A stretch of 64,000 nucleotides of DNA from Gammaproteobacteria bacterium (GCA_041395725.1 JAWKZW010000001.1:248001-312000); one strand, 5' to 3'. Counted from the first letter of the stretch, positions 8,574 through 17,678 are shown. Program-made: numbers and translations. The notes: a model not told the origin generated them from the sequence alone.

Positions 8574-9676
8574 AGGGACACTAATAGTTTAATAGCTTAA
8601 TGGGACGCAAGTTCAAGGCTGATCCCGTTCGACTGGCAAAGTAGCTCGCCCTTCTTTATCCAGGCAGACACAGTGGGTTGGCTGATAGACAGAAAGTTCG
8701 CAATTTCACGCATTGTCATACCCAATTCTCGCGCCCCCAAATAGCACAATATCGACTTAGCTTGAGAAAGTTTTCCCCCTCTCGCTTTTGATGCCAATTG
8801 TTCTGGATTAATCCCTGTATATCTGCAAGTCCATTGGGCCAGCTTTTCGATGTCCCAGCCTGCCCGACTCAGTCTCGATATTTTCTGTTCTGGCAGGCTA
8901 TCGTGCCGAAGCGCCGATTCCACAAAATCACTTGAGCCTAGTATGCGCTCATCACCTATACAGGCTATGTGCTCCTTTCTCAATTGCGCTACACTTTCCC
9001 ATCCACCGTGACTTCGAATCAATCCACCGCCAGAAAGATCGGTAATTCGGCAGCTTATCTCACCTGCTCTCAGGAATTCGATATAAGCCGCCCTGGCTCG
9101 CCCTGACGTTTTACCAAAATGACTCAGTGCTGCGTTTGTCGAATGCCACTCTTGTTTGTGTTTGTTTAGCATGCCAGCATGCCCAGTCCAAGAATAACGC
9201 CTCAGTTCACTGACACCTTCAACCAAGCCAGCCGCAACAGGATTCAAATGGATGTAGCGTATGAGCTCAATGAGATAGGAGTCCCCATCCACCAGGATGG
9301 ATTTGTAGCGATTCTGAAAGACATACCCGCAGCGATTTTTACGACGATTGTAGCTGCTCGCGAAACCACCCAGTACGGGCGCCATTAGCTTTGCCAGGGG
9401 TTTCTGGCCGACCTGTACGAGAAAGTGATAATGATTAGACATCAGCGCCCAAGCAAGACACTGGGCCTCGGATCGCTCGAGGTTCACACCAAAACGCGTG
9501 AGAAAATCCAGTTTGTCGACACTGGATCTGAATATATCCCTGCTTTCCATCCCACGACCCATGACATGATAGTAACCACCGGGGATGTGCAATCGACCAA
9601 TCCTTGGCATACCATTAAAGTAGCCTATTCCTCCGAAAGAGCAAATTTCTTAAGCTATTAAACTATTAGTGTCCCC
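8574..9676. mobile_element. Complete Y1-transposase (RAYT-type) element with 27-bp terminal inverted repeats
   Basis: The two ends are inverted copies matching at 26 of 27 positions: GGGACACTAATAGTTTAA... from 8575, and the reverse complement ending at 9676 in GTGTCCCC. The single difference is A at 8574 where the other end has G. One gene on the minus strand fills the element, and its stop codon lies inside the left repeat. Elements with a single Y1 (HUH) transposase flanked by short palindromic or inverted repeats are the known pattern for REP-associated transposases. The gene is intact, so the element may still be active. Confidence 0.8.
8597..9610 (-). CDS. REP-associated tyrosine (Y1_Tnp/HUH) transposase
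   Basis: This 337-residue protein opens with RLHIPGGYYHVMGRG, the first strand of the Y1_Tnp fold. It continues with MSNHYHFLVQ, which contains the HUH metal-binding pair, and then RYIHLNPVAAGLV, the conserved block near the catalytic tyrosine in this family. The C-terminal third ends in a helix-turn-helix (MREIANFLSISQPTVSAWIK, residues about 300-320), suggesting an added DNA-binding domain. The family nicks single-stranded DNA at palindromic repeats and is thought to spread REP sequences. It is flanked by 27-bp inverted repeats. No strong ribosome binding site is visible before the ATG. Confidence 0.9.
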   Translation of the reverse strand: MPRIGRLHIPGGYYHVMGRGMESRDIFRSSVDKLDFLTRFGVNLERSEAQCLAWALMSNHYHFLVQVGQKPLAKLMAPVLGGFASSYNRRKNRCGYVFQNRYKSILVDGDSYLIELIRYIHLNPVAAGLVEGVSELRRYSWTGHAGMLNKHKQEWHSTNAALSHFGKTSGRARAAYIEFLRAGEISCRITDLSGGGLIRSHGGWESVAQLRKEHIACIGDERILGSSDFVESALRHDSLPEQKISRLSRAGWDIEKLAQWTCRYTGINPEQLASKARGGKLSQAKSILCYLGARELGMTMREIANFLSISQPTVSAWIKKGELLCQSNGISLELASH

Positions 9677-9813
9677 TAGAGCACTAGAGCAGTTTGGATA
9701 TTCCTTTTGTTCTTCTATAAGCTTCTAGTCAGGGGGTAAATTGCTTGTTAACCTTTTCAGTCTCCCCTGCATCTAAACAGAATAAACTTGCTATTTTTCA
9801 GAGGGTGCAGTTG

Positions 9814-10758
9814 ATGCGACGTCAGGAGGTCCAACGCCGGTTAGTTTCGATTACAGGTCTCTTGTTCGCGGTACTGGCTCAGGTCAGTCTGGCGGCATTA
9901 GTCATAGGTGAAGATATTCAATTGGGTGACACCAGCAGCGTTGTAGGTGTCAAGCTGAAAAGTGCATGCGAATCCATCGAGTATTTATCAGTAGAACCGC
10001 CGGTCTTCCCAATGTCCGTGCTCACAGAGGCGCATATAATCTGTCAGGAATATAGAGCGGGCAGCATAGTATTCGATCGTGTCGCATTCACATTCGCCGA
10101 TGATAGCCTGGTTCATATGGAAGCGCATGGCGTAGAGCTGCAGCCTGTTGCCGCGGCTTTGGGCAGCAGTTCGGGGCAGTATCTTGGCTTCAGCTATTAT
10201 GGAGCGGGTTCCCATTGGTTGGATAGTGATGAGCAGCTGTTGCTTTGGTTAAATGAAGAGGGGAGACACTTGAACCTGTTTACCTGGCGTAATCCGTTCC
10301 TTGTTAACTCCACTTACGGTGACAAGTTACCTGCCGCGGAACTGCCCGGCATTGTGGTATTCAATTCCTCTCTCGAAGAAATATTCTCTGTAGCGTTACG
10401 CGACTGTGGACCAGCGCAAATGGTGCCGGAAGATCGAATATGGTTACAGAACAACCCTTCCAAACAGGTGCAGATTAACTGCTTCAATTATAGATATGCC
10501 GGCTTTAACAGAAAATTGGAACTGGTGTTTGGAGATGGGAAGCTTGAGGTGGTTTGGGTTCTGACGGGTAAAGGTGAAGAACGACGTCTGAGAGAATGGT
10601 TAATGGGGAACTGGGGAGGTCCAATTCTCGAGAATGAAGTCTGGGAAGTGTTCGCCGATGGGAGAATTTCACTACGCAAGGACAAGCCGGAACTGCTTAT
10701 TCTTTCAGCTGAGATGATGCCGATTTATTTGAATATTTTTAACAGCCAATCCAATTAA
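9814..10758 (+). CDS. Exported protein of unknown function
   Basis: This 314-residue protein starts at the ATG at 9814, preceded by GAGGG at a suitable distance. An upstream TTG at 9745 is open but unsupported. The N-terminus (MRRQEVQRRL, then ITGLLFAVLAQVSLA) is a signal peptide. The mature protein has four or more cysteines (KSACESIEY, HIICQEY, LRDCGPAQ, QINCFNY) that could form disulphides in the periplasm, and a C-terminal stretch with GNWGGPILENEVWEVF. I do not recognise the family. It lies immediately downstream of the transposable element, which may have displaced its promoter. Confidence 0.65.
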   Translation: MRRQEVQRRLVSITGLLFAVLAQVSLAALVIGEDIQLGDTSSVVGVKLKSACESIEYLSVEPPVFPMSVLTEAHIICQEYRAGSIVFDRVAFTFADDSLVHMEAHGVELQPVAAALGSSSGQYLGFSYYGAGSHWLDSDEQLLLWLNEEGRHLNLFTWRNPFLVNSTYGDKLPAAELPGIVVFNSSLEEIFSVALRDCGPAQMVPEDRIWLQNNPSKQVQINCFNYRYAGFNRKLELVFGDGKLEVVWVLTGKGEERRLREWLMGNWGGPILENEVWEVFADGRISLRKDKPELLILSAEMMPIYLNIFNSQSN

Positions 10759-10780
10759 TCACGTCCACTGGGGACACTGA

Positions 10781-12286
10781 TCAGGGTACGACAGAATCCA
10801 TGAGATCACCAATGACAAGCGGATTCTGCGGACTGGTCTGCAACTCGACCAGGCGTTCCACAAAGGGCTGCCGGTAATGTATGCCCGTATCGAAACCTTC
10901 CGGGTCAGCGGCACGAATCATCTGAAAATTATCTCCGCCGTCATACATGAAACTGTTGAGCAGAACGCGATAGAACGTGTCGTCCTGGAGGGGTTCACCC
11001 GATGCTGTCAGAATCCAGCCATCTCCTCGTCGAACCAGGCCGGCCACTATGGGTCGACCACCTGATTCAAGTGCCTGGCGTACAACCCGGCCGGGTATCT
11101 CGACGGCAAAGATGTTGTTCTCAAAAGGCATGAAATTAACCAGGTCGTTGAAGGTAATGGCGCCGGCAGGCAGTGATGTGCGCAAGCCACCAGCATTGGT
11201 AATGGCAATATCAGCACTGGGATCCCAGCGTAACCAGGAATCGATGACCGCCTGACGGAATGCGCCATTGCGAAAATCGATGTCCTGGCTGCTCCAGGCG
11301 ACTACCTCTTCCAATGTGCCCCGGAACTGGTCCTGCCAACGGCTCACAATGGAATCAATTTGCGGGTCTTCACCAAGCGGCTCGTTACTGCTGATTCCAC
11401 TCTGAACATCCACTACCCGACCGGCAGTGACATCGAAACTGATTCTGGCCCTGGCATAGGCCGTAAAGTGATAGCCGCCACCTAACAGCACCGTCGAGTT
11501 GACGCGGCGCGCTGTCAACTCATTACAGTGCCCGCCCCCCATAAGATGGATACCCAGATCTTCCACCTGTATTGCCAGGGGTTCCAGGGCTGCCATGCAG
11601 ACATGGGCAATGACGAACAGCAGATCCGGCTCCGCCTGCCGTACCTGTGGAACCGTCGCCCGCAATGCCTGTTCGTAATCGCCAAACTGCAGCCTGATCA
11701 CATTCTGCGGATTGGTAGTGCGCGGCGTGCTGGTCGTGGTCAGGCCGATAATACCGATTCTGAGGCCATTCACTTCCTTGAGGGTATAAGGCAGGATGCC
11801 AAGCTCTGCCGCCACCTGGCCGGTTTCCCGCCACAGGGTATTGGCACTGAGGTAGGGGAAATCCGCCTCCTGCAGGCGTTGCTGCAGAGCCTCCAGGCCA
11901 AAGTCGAATTCGTGATTCCCCACCGCCGATGCATCGTAGTGCATGGCGTTCATGACCTCCACCATGCTTTCCCCTTCGACCCAGGTGGAGATGGCCGGCC
12001 CGGTCCAGTTATCACCGCCACTCAATATCAGGAAGGGCCCATCCGGTCGATAATCTTCCCGCTCCTGCCACAGTCGGTAGAGCCCCGCCGCACCCAGCGC
12101 CGGCTCCATGCCTTCCATCCAACCGTGCTCGTCGTTAGTATACAGAACGGTAATTTCCCTGATGTCCGGTGCCCGGTCAGCACCCGTGGCTGCCCACTGG
12201 CAGCCGCTGAACAGCAGAACTGTCACCAGCAGGGCGCTGACTCTCGCTGCCGGGACCGGCCAACTGTCGTAGTATCTGTGCAACAT
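10781..12286 (-). CDS. 5'-nucleotidase / UshA-like metallophosphatase lipoprotein
   Basis: This 501-residue protein has a lipoprotein signal (VTVLLFSGC). It then has the N-terminal calcineurin-like phosphoesterase domain with the metal-binding motifs YTNDEHG, LSGGDNWTG, VGNHEFDFG, VIAHV and GGGHCNE (residues about 45-260). A C-terminal 5'-nucleotidase domain with NAGGLRTSLPAGAITFNDL follows (about 320-480). Enzymes of this family hydrolyse nucleotides or nucleotide sugars outside the cytoplasm to salvage nucleosides and phosphate. AGGG precedes the ATG at a proper distance. It is convergent with the preceding gene and divergent from the rhomboid gene. Confidence 0.88.
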   Translation of the reverse strand: MLHRYYDSWPVPAARVSALLVTVLLFSGCQWAATGADRAPDIREITVLYTNDEHGWMEGMEPALGAAGLYRLWQEREDYRPDGPFLILSGGDNWTGPAISTWVEGESMVEVMNAMHYDASAVGNHEFDFGLEALQQRLQEADFPYLSANTLWRETGQVAAELGILPYTLKEVNGLRIGIIGLTTTSTPRTTNPQNVIRLQFGDYEQALRATVPQVRQAEPDLLFVIAHVCMAALEPLAIQVEDLGIHLMGGGHCNELTARRVNSTVLLGGGYHFTAYARARISFDVTAGRVVDVQSGISSNEPLGEDPQIDSIVSRWQDQFRGTLEEVVAWSSQDIDFRNGAFRQAVIDSWLRWDPSADIAITNAGGLRTSLPAGAITFNDLVNFMPFENNIFAVEIPGRVVRQALESGGRPIVAGLVRRGDGWILTASGEPLQDDTFYRVLLNSFMYDGGDNFQMIRAADPEGFDTGIHYRQPFVERLVELQTSPQNPLVIGDLMDSVVP

Positions 12287-12481
12287 TACGCCACCCTTTT
12301 CAGGTTTGCGGGTATAAGCGGGTATAAAGAGTCCGGCGGCACTCGCCTGCGAGGCTGAGCAACTTCAGACCTGGTCGGGCGAGAGCTGACATTCGTGCCT
12401 GCCCCTGTAGAGATCGCCTTGGCCAGGCCTCATTAAACGGTATTTTTCCAGTTCCCGAAAGACTGTCATAATGCCGGCCCT

Positions 12482-13270
12482 ATGTTTCCTCTTCGTGACG
12501 ACAATCCTTCCATCCTCACCCCGTTCAGCACCGTCTCGCTTATCGTTCTGAATTGCCTGGCGTGGATACTCCTGCAGGGTATGGGAACAGAGCCGGCCCT
12601 GTCGACTTCGGTGTGCCGCTTTGCCCTGGTACCCGGTGATCTGCTTGGCACCCTGCCGCCCGGCAGCAGTTTTCCTGTCGGCCCCGATATGGTGTGTCAA
12701 ACCAGCAGTTCGCGGGGCTGGTACACTTTGTTCTCCTCTATGTTCATGCATGGCAGCTGGCTGCATGTAATTGGCAATATGTGGTTTCTATGGATCTTCG
12801 GCAACAACGTCGAGGATGCTATGGGGCATATCCGCTTTGTGATTTTTTATCTGCTCTGCGGGCTGTCCGCCGCCGGGCTGCAGCTCTATTTAACCAACAA
12901 CCCGGAAATACCCATGGTCGGCGCATCCGGCGCCATTGGCGGGGTAATGGGCGCCTATGTCCTGCTGTATCCCCGGGTGCAGGTTCAGATGCTGGTCATT
13001 TTCGGGTTCTTCGTTACCACCATCGCAGTACCGGCTGTCGTCATGCTGGGTTACTGGTTTCTGATTCAGCTGCTGGGCGGGTTCACTACCATCACCGGGC
13101 AGGGAGGCGGCGTCGCATTCTGGGCCCATGTGGGCGGCTTCGCGGCCGGTGCTCTGCTGATTTTCGGCTTTCGTAATCCCCGGCTGCTGGCCCGACATCC
13201 CTATCACGGCTGGCACAATCGTTCGCCCTATCGGAACTGGCAGCGGGTGCCGCGCCGCCACAAGCGCTGA
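12482..13270 (+). CDS. Rhomboid family intramembrane serine protease
   Basis: This 262-residue polytopic protein has the rhomboid hallmarks. FSSMFMHGSWLHVIGNMWFL covers the HxxxN region of the second helix. GASGAIGG carries the nucleophile Ser at about residue 149, and AHVGGFAAG carries the catalytic His at about 216. About six membrane segments are visible. Rhomboids cleave membrane proteins within or next to their transmembrane helices. The C-terminus is basic (RNWQRVPRRHKR), expected on the cytoplasmic side. The substrate cannot be told from context. It is divergent from the nucleotidase gene. Confidence 0.9.
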   Translation: MFPLRDDNPSILTPFSTVSLIVLNCLAWILLQGMGTEPALSTSVCRFALVPGDLLGTLPPGSSFPVGPDMVCQTSSSRGWYTLFSSMFMHGSWLHVIGNMWFLWIFGNNVEDAMGHIRFVIFYLLCGLSAAGLQLYLTNNPEIPMVGASGAIGGVMGAYVLLYPRVQVQMLVIFGFFVTTIAVPAVVMLGYWFLIQLLGGFTTITGQGGGVAFWAHVGGFAAGALLIFGFRNPRLLARHPYHGWHNRSPYRNWQRVPRRHKR

Positions 13271-13773
13271 ACCCTGCATTGTTTGCGATTACGCTCCCGG
13301 TCAACTCGCAAAACAACCAGTCAAGACCACCTCGTTGACTGGCCTGCTTTATCTGTTCTGTCCGCTTAGGGAGCCTCTGATAAAGTTCCACAATACTCTG
13401 GCCTTAAGACGAGTTCGCTGGCAAGGCACATTGCCGCCGGCATGCGTCCACCTGTCTAGGCAGTGCAACGAAGCCAGCGGGCTTGCCTGGTCGGCCTGCC
13501 CTCCAGAAAGGAACCTGGCCGCCGGGCTGTCGATACATGTACAGGAAAGACTTTCAGAAAAAAGCCGGTCGTGTTCAGGTGGTATCGGTATCCTTCGCAC
13601 TGTCCCGAGAAATGAAAGAGCGGAGAGTTGTCATCACTAACAACAACAGATTAACCGGCATCTCAACGGCTCTCACGACCGGAAGACCCGGGTTTGTGAC
13701 CACGATTCCTGTGACCACCTTGTAGAAAATACCGACCGAGGGTTATAGTTGAAGCTCATCGAGTGAGACGCTT
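13271..13773. other. Intergenic region with a degraded repeat copy
   Basis: The only recognisable content is the half-copy of the 269-bp repeat family at 13367-13490. TGTGACCAC occurs twice within 30 bp just upstream of the small lipoprotein gene, without clear meaning. Small open frames here have no support. Confidence 0.5.
13367..13490 (-). repeat. Partial copy of the 269-bp inverted-repeat element
   Basis: From TTAGGGAGCCTCTGATAAAG onward, about 125 bp match the reverse complement of the right half of the element at 40952-41220, including CTCTGGCCTT, CATTGCCGCCGGC and GGCAGTGCAACGAAGCCAGC. The other half is missing, so this is a truncated or decayed copy. Confidence 0.8.
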
Positions 13774-14070
13774 ATGAAAAATACCAGACTACTTCTGCTA
13801 CTCTGCTCGGCGCTTTCTGTCGCCTGCACGGTTACCGGCCGACCGGACTTTATCAACATGTCAGAGGAAGACATCTACGCTCATAATCTGGAACAGCCTT
13901 TGATGAAGAAGGTCTACTGCTTTCAGGAAAACATGACCGGCAGCTATATCCGACGCCGCCAGTGCATGACAGTGGAAGAATACGTCTACCGCCTCGAACA
14001 ATCCGTGCTGGCCCTGGATGTGCTGCAACCCTCGGCGGGAGCAGGCCCCTTCGGCGTGATTCGGGATTAA
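13774..14070 (+). CDS. Small lipoprotein of unknown function
   Basis: This 98-residue protein has a lipoprotein signal peptide (LLLLLCSALSVAC, Cys at about residue 18). The mature part is short and mostly helical, with two cysteines and a basic RRRQCMT motif (KKVYCFQE, then SYIRRRQCMTVEEYV). I do not recognise a named family. Its stop overlaps the 3' end of the convergent hydrolase gene by four bases. Confidence 0.7.
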   Translation: MKNTRLLLLLCSALSVACTVTGRPDFINMSEEDIYAHNLEQPLMKKVYCFQENMTGSYIRRRQCMTVEEYVYRLEQSVLALDVLQPSAGAGPFGVIRD

Positions 14071-15209
14071 TCCCTGAATACAGCCTCGGTAAAATCCTGA
14101 CCGAGATAGACCGCCAGCTGGGTCCGGGCATCAAGCCGGTCTTCTGGCCGGTCAGCGAAGATCGACTCAAAAAAACTCAGAACCGCAATGGTGGTAATCA
14201 TCTGCTGGCGCCCGGGATGAGCAGGTTTCCCGTCAGGCATAACTTCACACACTTCCGGAATGCTGTCATTGACAGCAATACCTTCCGACTCGGAGCCAAG
14301 CCCAAGGTAGATAGTGTTGGACGAAGCGCCGCGCAAGGTGGCCAGCACGGCGCTGCAACCAAGCGAATCCGGTTGCTCCATGAAGCGCATGAGGGGTTCA
14401 GACAAGCCGGCGAATCCAAGATGGGTACCTCCCAGTACGGTCACCAGGTCCCCCGATGCAGCCCGCTCCGGTATAGGCGCCGCATGGGCCCGATGATTGA
14501 TCAGCGCATCGTCACTGCCGGCAATCATCAGGAAGGGTGTCGCGGCGGTGTCATAGAAACGTTCCGTGAACAACGCGGCCGGTCCCGCGATGGAAACTGT
14601 TGCTCTTACGCGAGAGTCTCTTAAGCGCGGGTGAAACGTCGCCATCGTGGCCGTCAACCCGCCCAGGGAATACCCCATCAAACCGATTCTATCCAGGTCC
14701 ACCGTGGCATTGAACGGCCTGTCGTCCCCGGTGAGGGACAGCTCTGAGTCGATCAGGAACGACAGATCGGCGGGCTGATTAACCACATCTGTGGGGTTGG
14801 GGCCACCGGGCGCTGCGCCATGGGTCAGCGGGTGGTTGGCAGCGGCCACCACGTAACCATAACTCGCCAGGTGGCGGGCGACATATTCCAGGTCCGAGCG
14901 GGAAGACACCACACCGTGGCTGTGCACGATCAATGGAACAGAGCCACTGGCATCTTCCGGAAACCAGAGAGTCGTATCAAAGGTGCGCTGCGGAGCGCCG
15001 GGGTAATCGCCATTAGCCGCCGTGGGACGACTGCCATCCATGAACACAAACTCTGCTGAGGCCACTGAATAGGGACCGGCCTGCAGCCAGACCGCACTGT
15101 GCGAGTCCGGCGCTGGCTGCTCCGGCCCGGTAAAAACCAGCGTCGCTGCCGCGGAAACCACCAAAAGCAGGATCAGCGCCAGCAGCACGATCAACGGTTT
15201 CTTTAACAT
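14067..15209 (-). CDS. Alpha/beta hydrolase, chlorophyllase / dienelactone hydrolase-like
   Basis: This 380-residue protein has an N-terminal membrane anchor or uncleaved signal (PLIVLLALILLLVVSAAATL). An alpha/beta hydrolase domain follows: HSHGVVSSRSDLEYVARHLAS near the oxyanion hole, GYSLGG with the nucleophile Ser, AGSDDALI with the acid and GGTHLGF with the catalytic His. The layout resembles the chlorophyllase/PAF-acetylhydrolase-like group, which cleaves esters in the periplasm or at the membrane. The substrate is unknown. It overlaps the convergent small lipoprotein gene by four bases and lies 21 bp downstream of the permease gene end on the same strand side. Confidence 0.8.
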   Translation of the reverse strand: MLKKPLIVLLALILLLVVSAAATLVFTGPEQPAPDSHSAVWLQAGPYSVASAEFVFMDGSRPTAANGDYPGAPQRTFDTTLWFPEDASGSVPLIVHSHGVVSSRSDLEYVARHLASYGYVVAAANHPLTHGAAPGGPNPTDVVNQPADLSFLIDSELSLTGDDRPFNATVDLDRIGLMGYSLGGLTATMATFHPRLRDSRVRATVSIAGPAALFTERFYDTAATPFLMIAGSDDALINHRAHAAPIPERAASGDLVTVLGGTHLGFAGLSEPLMRFMEQPDSLGCSAVLATLRGASSNTIYLGLGSESEGIAVNDSIPEVCEVMPDGKPAHPGRQQMITTIAVLSFFESIFADRPEDRLDARTQLAVYLGQDFTEAVFRD

Positions 15210-15230
15210 CCTGATAGTACTCAGGGGTTT

Positions 15231-16328
15231 CTAGATCGCTTCTTCGGCGACCCGCGTGGATTGCCCGTTGCGGCTCGACCCGGCTCTGTCGCTACGGCTG
15301 AAAAAGCGCACCACGTGAGGTTTGAGAAATACGCGCAACACCAGCACAGTTAGCAATACGGCAGCCAGCTGACGCCAAAGCGGCCAGCTTTCTCCATGCT
15401 CCATGAGGTTTAGCTGTAACGACCAGTTAAATGCTGCGAAAAGCTGGTTCAACCCCAGGCCACAGAGTATAGCCATCGAAATAACCCCGAGCAGATAAGC
15501 TGCCAGTGATCGATTGCCAAGCTGTTCCCGAATTACACCGATAGTGGCGAGATTGGTTGCCGGCCCGGTCAACAGAAACACCAGTGCAGCGCCGGGAGAG
15601 ATGCCGGCGAACAGCAGGCCGGCGGCTACCGGCGTGGATGCTGTGGCGCAGATATACATGGGCAGACCAACCACCACCATCACCAGCATGGCCACTAACC
15701 CATCACCCCACTGCAGAAAAAAGGATTGCGGGACATAAGTGGTGATGACAGTAGCGGCAACCAGGCCGATGGTGAGCCATTTGCCAGTATCGGAAATCAT
15801 CCGACCATAGCCGTATTGCACGGCGGACTTCAGCTTCTCACCAGGCCCGGGCTCAACCGCTTCTACCTGCTTGGAACTGCAGCAACTGCCACAGGACTTC
15901 TTTTCCACAACCAGGTTGTCGTCTACATCCATCGCCCGTACCAGAATACCCGCCGCGATCGCGCTGAGCAGCGCCCCCACTGGCCGGGCAATGGCAAAAA
16001 CCGGGCCGAGAATCGCGTAGGAGAATGAGATGGAATCCACGCCGGTTTCCGGCGTCGCCACCAGAAAGGAGGCCGTTGCCCCCTTTGACGCACCGGCTTT
16101 GCGAATCGCCAGCGCGGTAGGAATAACGCCGCAGGAACAAAGCGGCAGCGGCGCGCCGATCAGTGCACCTTTTACTACCGAACTCAGACCGGGTTTCGCC
16201 AGCTGCTTCTCAACCCAACTGCTGGGAATCACCTGTTTGATGATGCCCGCCAACAGGTAGCCCACCAGGAGCCAGGGTGCGCTCTCGATGACCAGATTCC
16301 AGAAATTAGTCAACAGTGTCATAAGCAT
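15231..16328 (-). CDS. Metal efflux permease, SO_0444 (ArsP-like permease) family
   Basis: This 365-residue polytopic protein of the PF03773 permease family has about eight membrane segments. The signature PLCSCGVIPTALAIRKAGAS is near residue 60, and ATPETGVDSISFSYAILGP follows. A hydrophilic loop between the halves contains KKSCGSCCSSKQ, a Cys cluster suited to soft-metal binding. The best-known relatives act in copper/zinc export. The MerR-family gene sits 6 bp upstream on the same strand, so the two form an operon under metal control. The exact metal is not shown by sequence. Confidence 0.85.
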   Translation of the reverse strand: MLMTLLTNFWNLVIESAPWLLVGYLLAGIIKQVIPSSWVEKQLAKPGLSSVVKGALIGAPLPLCSCGVIPTALAIRKAGASKGATASFLVATPETGVDSISFSYAILGPVFAIARPVGALLSAIAAGILVRAMDVDDNLVVEKKSCGSCCSSKQVEAVEPGPGEKLKSAVQYGYGRMISDTGKWLTIGLVAATVITTYVPQSFFLQWGDGLVAMLVMVVVGLPMYICATASTPVAAGLLFAGISPGAALVFLLTGPATNLATIGVIREQLGNRSLAAYLLGVISMAILCGLGLNQLFAAFNWSLQLNLMEHGESWPLWRQLAAVLLTVLVLRVFLKPHVVRFFSRSDRAGSSRNGQSTRVAEEAI

Positions 16329-16334
16329 AATCTT

Positions 16335-16778
16335 TTATACCTCGTTCGCCGCAGCCGTGCCGGTGGCCACCCGGCCCCGGCTGGCATCCAGCGCTTCCAT
16401 GATCGAACAGTGAGTGGCGTCTTCCGGCCCACCGCAACAGCTGTCCAGCAGGGTTTCCAGGGTGCTGCGCATAGCCATCAGCTCCCCGATACTGGCGTTC
16501 ACCTCCCTCAGTTTCCGACTGGTGATGTCGGTGACCTCCTGGCAGGTATGGCTGGACTTGTCCAGCCTGATTGACAACAGGCTGCCAATGTCCTCCAGGG
16601 AGAATCCGATATTACGGGCGGAGCGGATAAAGTCAGCCCGGCGCACGTCGGCCTCGCTGTAGAGCCGGTAACCGGACTCGCTGCGCTTGCTCGCCTCTAT
16701 CAAGCCGTGTTTCTCGTAGAACCGCAGCGTATGGGCACTGAGCCCGGTCTTCTCGGCTATCTCACTGATTTTCAACAT
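16335..16778 (-). CDS. MerR-family metal-responsive regulator (ZntR/CadR-like)
   Basis: This 147-residue protein has the MerR N-terminal winged helix (KISEIAEKTGLSAHTLRFYE, ESGYRLYSEADVRRADFI), a dimerisation helix, and a C-terminal metal loop DSCCGGPEDATHCSIMEAL typical of Zn/Cd/Pb sensors. A further Cys lies in SSHTCQEV. An open frame extends upstream to 16907, but the ATG at 16778 preceded by GAGGAA is the true start. MerR proteins bind spacer-stretched promoters and switch transcription on when metal is bound. A fitting promoter lies upstream at 16908-16938. It forms an operon with the efflux permease. Confidence 0.9.
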   Translation of the reverse strand: MLKISEIAEKTGLSAHTLRFYEKHGLIEASKRSESGYRLYSEADVRRADFIRSARNIGFSLEDIGSLLSIRLDKSSHTCQEVTDITSRKLREVNASIGELMAMRSTLETLLDSCCGGPEDATHCSIMEALDASRGRVATGTAAANEV

Positions 16779-16907
16779 GGTTTGAGATTCCTCGCCACAA
16801 AAATTTCGCTCTGCGCAGGAGCCGGAAACCGGCAACCTGCCCTGCTGTTCCAGCAGCTCGCGCTCTGCCCTGCCAGATCCCGGCCCCGCCGGGCTTTGAT
16901 AAGGCAC

Positions 16908-16938
16908 ATTAAAACATTAGAGCCGAGTCTAAGGTCAA
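16908..16938 (-). promoter_or_regulatory. MerR-type promoter with 19-bp spacer
   Basis: On the minus strand, TTGACC (16938-16933) and TTTAAT (16913-16908) are separated by 19 bp instead of the usual 17. The spacer carries an imperfect dyad, TTAGACTCGGCTCTAA, with matching TTAGA and TCTAA arms. This is the classic MerR operator layout. It would drive the regulator-permease operon with a leader of about 120 bases. Confidence 0.75.
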
Positions 16939-16997
16939 GTATTTCGAAATCTGCTGGTGCAGCCGGGTTGCCGGAACCAGACAGCCATCGCACCCGA

Positions 16998-17666
16998 TCA
17001 GGAACCCAGGTTGGTTCGGAGCCAGGAGGAGATATCGGTCACCTCCTGCGGGCATACGGCATGCTCCATGGGGTAGGTAAGATACCGGGGGTTCAGGCCA
17101 AGGCTTTGCAGGGTGGAGACACTCCGCTGCCCCAGAATCTCCGGCACGACTGAATCGTGGCTGCCATGACAGACGAGTATGGGGATCTTCAGGTTATTGG
17201 GGCTGATACTGATCTGATTAGCCGTGGCAAAATAAGTGGAGAGCGCCAGAACCCCTCCCAGCGGTTCGGGATAGCTGAGGGCGGCGTGGTAGGCCACGGC
17301 CCCGCCCTGGGAGAAACCGGCCAGTATTATGCGACGACTGTCGACACCCCGCTCAATTTCCCGGTCTATCAGCAGCTGAATCTGCCGGGCCGATTCCAGC
17401 AGCTGGCCATCGTCCAGATCGCGATCCACATCGAAGCTGAAAATGTCGTACCAGGCCGGCATCACGTAACCGTTATTGATGGATACCGGGATCGAGGGCG
17501 CATGAGGGAACACAAAGCGGATTCCATAACTTTCCGCCAGCTCCAGTTGTGGCAGCAATGACGCAAAGTCACTGCCGTCCGCACCCAGCCCGTGAAGCCA
17601 GATGACGGACGCCGTGACGGGCGTGTAGCGAGGCTTTTCAATTTCGATTGCCGGTAAGTAGTCCAT
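16998..17666 (-). CDS. Carboxylesterase / phospholipase (Abhydrolase_2 family)
   Basis: This 222-residue cytosolic protein of the PF02230 family has VIWLHGLGADGSDFASLLPQ near the oxyanion hole, FVFPHAPSIPVSINNGYVMP, WYDIFSF, the nucleophile elbow GFSQGGAV, the acid in CHGSHDSVVP and the catalytic His in YPMEHAVCPQE. It has the usual length for bacterial EstB-like esterases. These hydrolyse short carboxylic esters and lysophospholipids; the physiological substrate is unknown. It lies 12 bp downstream of the GAPDH gene on the same strand, so they are probably co-transcribed. Confidence 0.88.
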   Translation of the reverse strand: MDYLPAIEIEKPRYTPVTASVIWLHGLGADGSDFASLLPQLELAESYGIRFVFPHAPSIPVSINNGYVMPAWYDIFSFDVDRDLDDGQLLESARQIQLLIDREIERGVDSRRIILAGFSQGGAVAYHAALSYPEPLGGVLALSTYFATANQISISPNNLKIPILVCHGSHDSVVPEILGQRSVSTLQSLGLNPRYLTYPMEHAVCPQEVTDISSWLRTNLGS

Positions 17667-17678
17667 GGCGGGATTTTA

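Noticed and set aside
10770..10778. Solo GGGGACACT, identical to the first nine bases of the transposable element ends
   Set aside because: No inverted partner was found nearby and the match is only nine bases, so chance cannot be excluded.
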